Assembly (NCBI RefSeq): GCF_964340395.1
Contig: NC_135560.1
Span: forward strand, 693,001-757,000
Direction of reading: 5' to 3'
Source: Glandiceps talaboti
Taxonomy: Eukaryota; Hemichordata; Enteropneusta; Spengelidae
Length of the DNA stretch: 64,000 bases
Shown: piece by piece, positions 58,074 to 64,000 of the stretch
Layout of the letters: the number at the start of each line of letters is the position of its first letter
How positions within the stretch are numbered: the first letter of the stretch is position 1
Translations under genes and position numbers: made by a program
The notes under the pieces: generated by a model
Database searches by the model: none
Seen by the model: only the letters and a program-made list of their open reading frames with translations
Told to the model about the DNA's origin: nothing

Positions 58074-58752
58074 CGTGCTGAAATTTTGTTCCACTGATAT
58101 CTCAAAATGTACTTAAGCATTGTCATGCTGTAACTTAGCACTGATTAGTTTTTGGTGGGAGTGACTTGCATAATTAATGATAATTTGATGATTTATAAAA
58201 ATGTGGCTATATATGCATAATGGCTGCACCAAATTCAACAAAACTTCCTAGATCTATGGATCATACAAAGATATAAAAGTACTAAAAGACGTTAACTTCA
58301 ACTTGTGTCAAGTTAATTAAGAGCTAATTTGCATAATTAATTAATTAATGTTTGTAACTCAGGTTATGCATCCAGAATGACTTTATCAAATTTGATGAAA
58401 CTTGCCACAGATATTGAGCATACAGAGATATGATAGTTCGTACAGAAATTAAGTGCTGTCATTTAATTTCTCATTTGCATAATTAACGTACTTTGGCAAT
58501 TAGGGCCTAGACCAAGTTTGATGAAAAATTGCTAAAGTTATTGATCGAGCAAAGGTGTGATGGTACTGATTCAATTGCTAATTTACATATTTGATGAACT
58601 TTTGCAATAAGAGATATATAGCCAGGACTGTACTGAATTCAAGTGAACTTGCTACAGATATTGATTACACAAAGGTACGACAGTACAGAAAGACATTTCA
58701 AAGTCTTAGCAAGCACATTAACAACATTTCCCCTCATACAGGAGCATTTTCA
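58012..58752. repeat. Dispersed repeat with short inverted ends and a CTGT microsatellite
   Basis: The repeat starts TTAGCTCCCGTATGGGAGGT and a (CTGT)n run, and ends CCCCTCATACAGGAGCATTT. The interior has three similar ~100-bp stretches with TTGCATAATTAA and CATACAGAGATATGATAGT-like phrases. It is related in style to 20780-21200. Confidence 0.6.
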
Positions 58753-58764
58753 GTTCATCTCTAG

Positions 58765-58818
58765 TTTTAGGCACAACTGAACTGAGGTTCAGTAATGCTA
58801 TAGGGATCGCTCGGCGTT

Positions 58819-58880
<62 letters not shown>

Positions 58881-60020
58881 CAAGTTAAAGTAAAAAAACG
58901 CTGAACCGATTGCCATGATATTTGGTGGGTCCATTACCTTGGGTGTCTAGTTGGCAAATTTTTCAAATCAAAATGATCGCATCACAGGTGTGTGATTTGG
59001 GTCAAAAATGTGATTTTTTGTGAAAAAACTTAAACTCAGAAACTACTAGGCAGATTGGTGCGAAATTTGATGGGAACATTCTTAAGGGATTGTAAAGTAA
59101 GATATGTTCATGACGGGATGATTCCATCAGTGATATGCAAATTAGGGCTAAAAATGTGTCTTTTTGGTTAAAAATCTATAATTCCAAAACTAATGAGCAG
59201 ATTGGGCTTAAATTTAATGGGACTGTATCTAGGGATGTATGGACAAAGAAATATTAAGCATACCATGATTCCATGAGTGATATGCAAATTAGGTGTAAAA
59301 ATGTGAATTTTTGGTCAAAAACTTATATCTCAAAAAGTACTTGGTCACCGAGTCTGAAACTTGGTGAGATGTTTCTGAGTGTTATTCTTCAAAACATTTT
59401 GACAAAATTGGCCCTAGCGACCATGACCACGCCCTTAGCAACAACTAAATGGCAGTATATTTTGGTCAAATAACAACATCACATAGTAAACAAATGAGTA
59501 AACATTCAAAAAATGTATGCAAATACCATAGCAACCATGACCACGCCCATAGCAACAGCCAAACGGTCGTGTATTTCACAAAAATAACAACAGGGATTAA
59601 TAGACAATTGAATAAACGTTCAAAAAATGTATCTAAATTTGCCTAGCAACAACACCACGCCCATAGCAACAGCCAAATAATCATGTATATTGCAAAGATA
59701 ACAGGAATAGAAAGACAAATGAATAAACATTCAAAAAATGTATGCAAATGTGCCTAGCAACAAGACCACGCCCATAGCAACAGCCAAATGATCACATATA
59801 TTGCAAAGATAACAAAGGGGATTAATAGACAATTAAATAAACATTCAAAAAATGTATGTAAATATGCCTAGCAACAAGACCACGCCCATAGCAACAGCTA
59901 AATGATAGCATATATCGTAAAGATAGCAACATCGTTGGATAGGCAACTGGATAGTCATTCACCAAATGAACACTTATTGTTAGCATGTTAGCATTTTTAA
60001 AAACTGTACAGTTGTGCTAC
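58765..60020 (-). mobile_element. TACCGCC-family repeat, inverted copy abutting the Polinton terminus
   Basis: In reverse orientation the copy runs from its 5' GTAGCACAACTGTACAG (ending at 60020) through five GGGCGTGGTC units and the conserved body to a CA microsatellite, CGATCCCTATAGCATTACTG and the CAGTTGTGCCTAAAA end at 58765. Its first ~18 bases (TACCGCC.. up to GTAGCA) are missing where the Polinton repeat begins. The matching 5' fragment is at 46691-46714. Confidence 0.85.
58820..58877. repeat. (TG)n microsatellite
   Basis: A TG run at the usual internal place of the inverted TACCGCC-family copy. Confidence 0.95.
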
Positions 60021-60225
60021 AGTAGTATATAAAATGGGGGTTTTGGCGCAATGAAACGACATACCCCATATTTCGCCTTTTTTACCTAAAACAAATGGCT
60101 TAATCTATATAACATTTGTGTAAACACAAAAACAACCATGTCGTTTCGCCGTAGAAATCTTTTTGAACCGATTGACATGCTCTAGCTGTTGCGACATGCT
60201 CTGATGCAAGTCTGTCTTACCCTGT
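60021..60225. repeat. Polinton terminal repeat, second copy, same orientation as the first
   Basis: 205 bp beginning AGTAGTATATAAAATGGGGG, almost identical to 46715-46919. The base pairs just outside are TGCTAC (60015-60020), the reverse complement of GTAGCA, so this is the right terminus turned around. Confidence 0.88.
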
Positions 60226-60436
60226 CATGCCCCATCATGCTCTTATGAGTCATATATTGCGAAGATAACAACAGGGATTAATAGACAATTGATTAAACAT
60301 TCAAAAAATGTATGTAAATTTGCATCTTTGTTACATGAAATGCAGACATTACATTAGTTTGTTGTCCTGTAGAATTCCCGTTCGAGTTGTTTCTCATAGT
60401 CTCTCGTGGTCTCTCTATAAAGGTAACTAAGCGTTG
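60226..60436. repeat. Inverted pieces of the 57.7-57.9 kb region, in permuted order
   Basis: About 60255-60323 is the inverse of 57735-57806 (TACCGCC-family unit). About 60324-60384 is the inverse of 57815-57876. In reverse-complement reading their order is swapped relative to the 57.7-57.9 kb copy. Confidence 0.7.
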
Positions 60437-60720
60437 TCAACTTGTTGCTATGTTGATTTTAAATCGATGGTTGTTGACCAATGGCAATGTGGCGTGAGAG
60501 ATAGAAATTACAGCCATACAAATAATTGTTCGAGTCTTGAGAGTTTTCTTCGATAGAAATAACATCTTTAATATCTCTACATCAGGGAATTCATCATAAA
60601 GTTGAATATTATTGTAAGACTTGTTGCCTTCACAAACGTTATTCATATAGTCAACTGTCAGTCCACAAACAAAACAGTGTGACTTATCTCCTTTGATATA
60701 ATCTTGTGTCTGCGACTAGG
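60437..60720 (-). CDS. Unassigned open frame, possible remnant of the Polinton right interior
   Basis: A minus-strand frame reads HCFVCGLTVDYMNNVCEG, a Cys-x2-Cys with spaced His and Cys, then an acidic stretch (YDEFPDVEILKMLFLSKK). It ends at 60437. It shows no known domain. Because it lies just inside the displaced right terminus of the Polinton, it could be a remnant of a right-end gene, or host sequence. Confidence 0.3.
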
Positions 60721-60929
60721 CACACAAAGAAACAATCATATTTAGGGACTTGCTGGTTTCCATGGCCAGCCAAAGCATAGAGAATGTACTATTCACTTTT
60801 GTGTTAAATTATAAAAAGTTAAGCACACACAACATATAAAGTAGAACTCGATTGTTAACTTTATTTCAATATCGCCTTGAGCAAGAGTTTGTGGCCAAGT
60901 TGGAGCCGATGAGCGCGATGCTTAAAAAA

Positions 60930-61338
60930 TACCGCCAATAGCATTGTAGCACAACTGTACAGTTTTTAAAAATGTTTATCCATATGTTAGTCCATGCTAA
61001 CAATAGTGTTCATTTGCTGAATCCAGTTGCCTATCCAACCATATTGCTATCTTTGCAATATACGCGATCATTTGGCTGTTGCTATGGGCTTGGTCATTTT
61101 GCTAGAAATATTTGCATACATTTTTAATGTTTTTGTTCACTTGTGTATGAATTTCTGATATTATCTTTTCAACATACCGGCGTGATCATTTGGCTGTTGC
61201 TATGGGCGTGATCTTGTTGCTATACACATTTGCGTACATTTATTGAATGTTTATTCATTTGTCTTTCAATTCCTATTGTTATCTTTGCCAGGCATATTTA
61301 CATACATTTTTTGAATGTTTGTTCAATAGTCTATAAAT
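60930..61338 (+). mobile_element. TACCGCC-family repeat, 5' part
   Basis: The copy begins TACCGCCAATAGCATTGTAG and carries units with GGGCTTGGTC and GGGCGTGATC. It is cut at about 61338, where the foldback element starts. Confidence 0.8.
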
Positions 61339-61341
61339 TAA

Positions 61342-62527
61342 TACAGGCCAGCTGGGCCAGGTCAGGCCAGTCCATGCCAGGCCAGGGCCAGGTATCGACT
61401 GAATATTATTTTTGGATTCACATTCAGATCCAAAGATGTGAATCCATCTTTATATTTAGTGTAGATTTTCTCGGCAATTCGCCATCAGTTATCTTTGTTT
61501 TCAAAAATCGCCACACAATTAGTGTCTTCTGTTCTAGGAATTAAATGTCATACTCGTTCTTGTACGTACTGGGTGAGTGTAAGAGAAAAACATTTTGCCA
61601 ACTGCAGACACTTTTGGAATGTTGCACACTAAAAAAAGCAAAAAGAATGTTGCACATGAAAAAAAAGCAAAAAGATGGCAGACACTTATATAACAACAAA
61701 ACATCTTGGGATATTAGTCCAAATGCGTCATCCCCGAAGATAACTGGAAATCTGTCACGCTAACTCAGAGTGTAAACGTTTGGCAGTTGCGCAAAAATTG
61801 ACAAAAACATCGTGAAAATTGATGCCCTCCATGTGTCCTAATTTTTTGTTAAGATGACATGTTCACATAAATGCGTTCCAGATGAAGAGATCAAAGGTTA
61901 TTCAGTGGGCAATATAACATGTATAGTAATATTTTGTAGAACAGTGTGTGTAATAATAAGAATATTTCAAAGTTAGCCTTATATTCAATATGTTTTATAT
62001 GAATGTTCAAGAGTGGAGCCCTCAATGGCAAGAGTCTGGGTAACCGAGACTAAAATATATGTTGCATCAAAGGTCAATGAAAGTTGTTGGAAACAATCAG
62101 GTCAGGTGATGGGTACATTCTATGCTTTGTAATTGTGGATTTCCATTATTGGGTGTGCATCTACCATTGATACTCACTTATTTGTATGCAATGTAACAAA
62201 TAGGTTTTGATTTCTACTTGTCTACTACACACTCTATGACACATCTAAATGCGCATGCTCTGTGTGAGTAGTAATTAAAATTGGCAATTAATGTTTGTCA
62301 GGAAAGATATGGTTTGGACTATTTATCATAGACGTTCTCTACAGAATGTGAACATATTCGAGTACTTACATTGTTGAATTAGCATTTATAAAAGAGAAAG
62401 TGAGATTTGCCATGAAAACCAACACATATTGCAAATAAAAACAAGACGGATCTTTGGATCCGAATGTGAATGTGAATCCAAAAAAAATTATTCAGTCTAT
62501 ACTTGACTTGGCCTGGCCTGACCTGTA
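61342..62527. mobile_element. Foldback element with GGCCAG-rich arms
   Basis: The left arm starts TACAGGCCAGCTGGGCCAGG and continues to GACTGAATATTATTTTTGGA, CACATTC and GGATC-like sequence (to about 61452). The right arm (about 62445-62527) is its inverse, ending GGCCTGGCCTGACCTGTA. The interior of about 1 kb holds a 72-codon Lys-rich frame without a motif. Confidence 0.75.
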
Positions 62528-62579
62528 CTTGTTCTGAACCTCTGTTTTCTACCAACTGATGAAATATAGTGATTGTTTA

Positions 62580-63020
62580 CTACAAATATGACTGCCATTA
62601 AGTAAAAATTACATGAGCACCAGAAATAATGCTTGTGTATACATTTTCTTCAATATTACTTGTAAACATTATTCAAAAGAAAATGGCAATATGTAAACAC
62701 TACGATTTGTCTGTGATTGGCAGGAAATGGCTTGATTATGATATTTGACCTTGAAGGTCAAGGTCTCGAAAGATAGCTTGCACACTTGAATGGAGTATCT
62801 GTATTACAGTTTTTGTGTTATGCAGTGAATATTGATTTTTAACTACAGATAAGGCCGCCATTCGGTGAAATCTGCATATGTCCCACCTAATATGTCATCT
62901 TTGTATCAGGTTTGAAAGTATTCGGATATTGCATGTCTGAGAAATGATGTATTACGGACGAACGCACGGACGGAGGGATGGAGCCCATTGTAATAGTACT
63001 CCATGCGGGGGGGGGGGGGC
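62580..63020. repeat. AAGGTCA-bearing dispersed repeat
   Basis: The repeat contains GACCTTGAAGGTCAAGGTC, CTTGAATGGAGTATCTGTAT and a CGGACGAACGCACGGACGG end, then a GGGGG run. It is related to 22190-22835, where the same blocks occur in the same order. Confidence 0.7.
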
Positions 63021-63174
63021 TAATTACATATATCGACCCCCAATTTGTTGTTTTCTGTATAAACAAACACTACAAACATTTTATATGTTAATTGCATTAA
63101 TTTTTGATCATTCGAGACCAACATATAAATTCGTCGTAATCTCAGTCATAATCATTAGAAAGTAAAGGAAGTGT

Positions 63175-63244
63175 TCACCACTCGGTCAGTTCACCCAGTA
63201 CCCGAAGAGTCAGTACATCATTCTCTTCAAAGGTGCCACTTTCA
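63175..63244 (-). CDS. Possible terminal exon of an unknown gene
   Basis: On the minus strand, after ACATTTGCCAG (an acceptor-like end), a frame reads SGTFEENDVLTLRVLGELTE, one more residue and TGA at 63177-63175. It lacks repeats and reads like real protein, but it is only about 23 codons long and no family is recognised. No polyadenylation signal is obvious nearby. Confidence 0.25.
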
Positions 63245-64000
63245 CTGGCAAATGTATATACAACATTACATCATATATTGCAGACAATAATTGACACATG
63301 CTGAATCATACGTAGTCTGGGACTAAGGATAGTTTGCTATTACTATCACACACACATATTTGTTATTAAATCCATTGACAACTTGGTTGTATTTAATAGT
63401 TCATATCAAGGGATCAACAAGACAGTCAGCGGTTAATTAACAACATTCTCATTTACGAGAATGTTACAATTTTGCGAGCCGACGACGACATGATGATTTA
63501 AGAGTTAAAAGGATGTTCTTTGTTGAAATCTTTTAGCGCAGTGTCGATTTAATAGCAAGATTCTATTTAGCATTGTATCGATTGACGCAGGCTTTATCTC
63601 TGGGGCCTTGTCTTATCCACTATATACCCTTGACACAATATATTCCTTGACCAATTGTTCATCAAATCATATATTCACACTTTTTGTACTCTCTGTGGAC
63701 AGCGTTTCGCCGTCTTTTGATATGTAGCCGCAGTGTTAAAGTTGGTTGATATTAAGTACTGAAGGGACACACCAAGAGAGCAACTATGTCCTTTTCTCTG
63801 CCGCCCCAAATAGCTTTAGTGGTATCCAGTATCATGCTTATAATGTAATTATGTTCCCAGGCACCAATTCGACGCTTTATATATGTTGAGCGATGGACGA
63901 CTTGCATCACAGGGTAGATCGAGTTTTATTTATACGCGCTGTATGATTGTATAGCATATGGATGGAACTGTGATGGTCATGTGTTAAATCACACAAGGCA
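63245..64000. other. Unassigned flanking sequence
   Basis: Read on both strands for an arrestin first exon and other genes. Nothing supportable was found. Confidence 0.4.

Larger units (their letters stand above)
46715..60225 (+). mobile_element. Polinton/Maverick element, decayed and rearranged
   Basis: A protein-primed DNA polymerase, an rve integrase with chromodomain, a penton-like capsid protein and zinc-finger and membrane proteins lie between two 205-bp terminal repeats beginning AGTAGTATATAAAA. Polintons are self-synthesising transposons related to adintoviruses. They have AG...CT ends, terminal inverted repeats and 6-bp target duplications. Here the terminal repeats are in direct orientation, most genes carry stops or frameshifts, and the right part is replaced by TACCGCC-family repeats from 57212 on. 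No major capsid, packaging ATPase or protease gene was found. The span given includes these later insertions. Confidence 0.85.

Noticed and set aside
46715-60225. The 205-bp direct repeats as LTRs of a retrotransposon
   Set aside because: They begin AGTAGTAT rather than TG..CA, there is no primer-binding site or polypurine tract, and the genes between are a protein-primed polymerase and capsid proteins. The flanks explain the direct orientation by inversion.

Overview
The window looks like nuclear DNA from an AT-rich, intron-rich animal, most likely a non-vertebrate marine metazoan. It carries spliced host exons with GT/AG junctions, long introns full of satellites and foldback elements, LINE and DIRS-type fragments, and a Polinton/Maverick (adintovirus-like) insertion. 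The species cannot be named from sequence alone, and I saw no rRNA or tRNA gene.

Left part (1-12.1 kb): the 5' end of a minus-strand gene that I read as an MCTP (multiple C2 and transmembrane domain) protein. Exon 1 is at 12046-12061, exon 2 at 11162-11625, and the first C2-domain exon at 3131-3218. The rest of the gene lies to the left of the window. Its introns hold a 31/23-bp minisatellite, a frameshifted tyrosine recombinase of a DIRS/Crypton-like element, a 43-bp minisatellite and a large foldback element.

Middle (12-27 kb): mostly satellite and transposon DNA. There is a 42-bp array at 14.5-15.8 kb, a highly regular 23-bp array at 17.65-19.15 kb, many microsatellites, and a nested composite at 23.5-26.8 kb bounded by identical 23-bp direct repeats.

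27.8-42.4 kb: six exons of a minus-strand arrestin-domain-containing (ARRDC/alpha-arrestin) gene, ending in a PPxY-bearing tail. Splice phases agree at every junction. The first coding exon was not found. The introns contain a TTAA-flanked foldback element with a 150-bp tandem array inside it, a DIRS-like reverse transcriptase fragment, a 5'-truncated LINE with a target-site duplication, a second LINE fragment and a 485-bp foldback element.

46.7-60.2 kb: a damaged Polinton/Maverick. It encodes a zinc-finger protein, protein-primed family B DNA polymerase, a penton-like minor capsid protein on the opposite strand, several unassigned proteins, a membrane protein and an rve integrase with a chromodomain. 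Major capsid, packaging ATPase and protease genes were not found. Both 205-bp terminal repeats are present but lie in the SAME orientation. Their flanks (GTAGCA on the left, its reverse complement on the right) show that the right terminus with its flanking repeat is inverted. Copies of one dispersed repeat family, called here the TACCGCC family, flank and interrupt the element.

60.3-64 kb: more copies of these repeats, a foldback element with GGCCAG-rich arms, and one possible minus-strand host exon near 63.2 kb.
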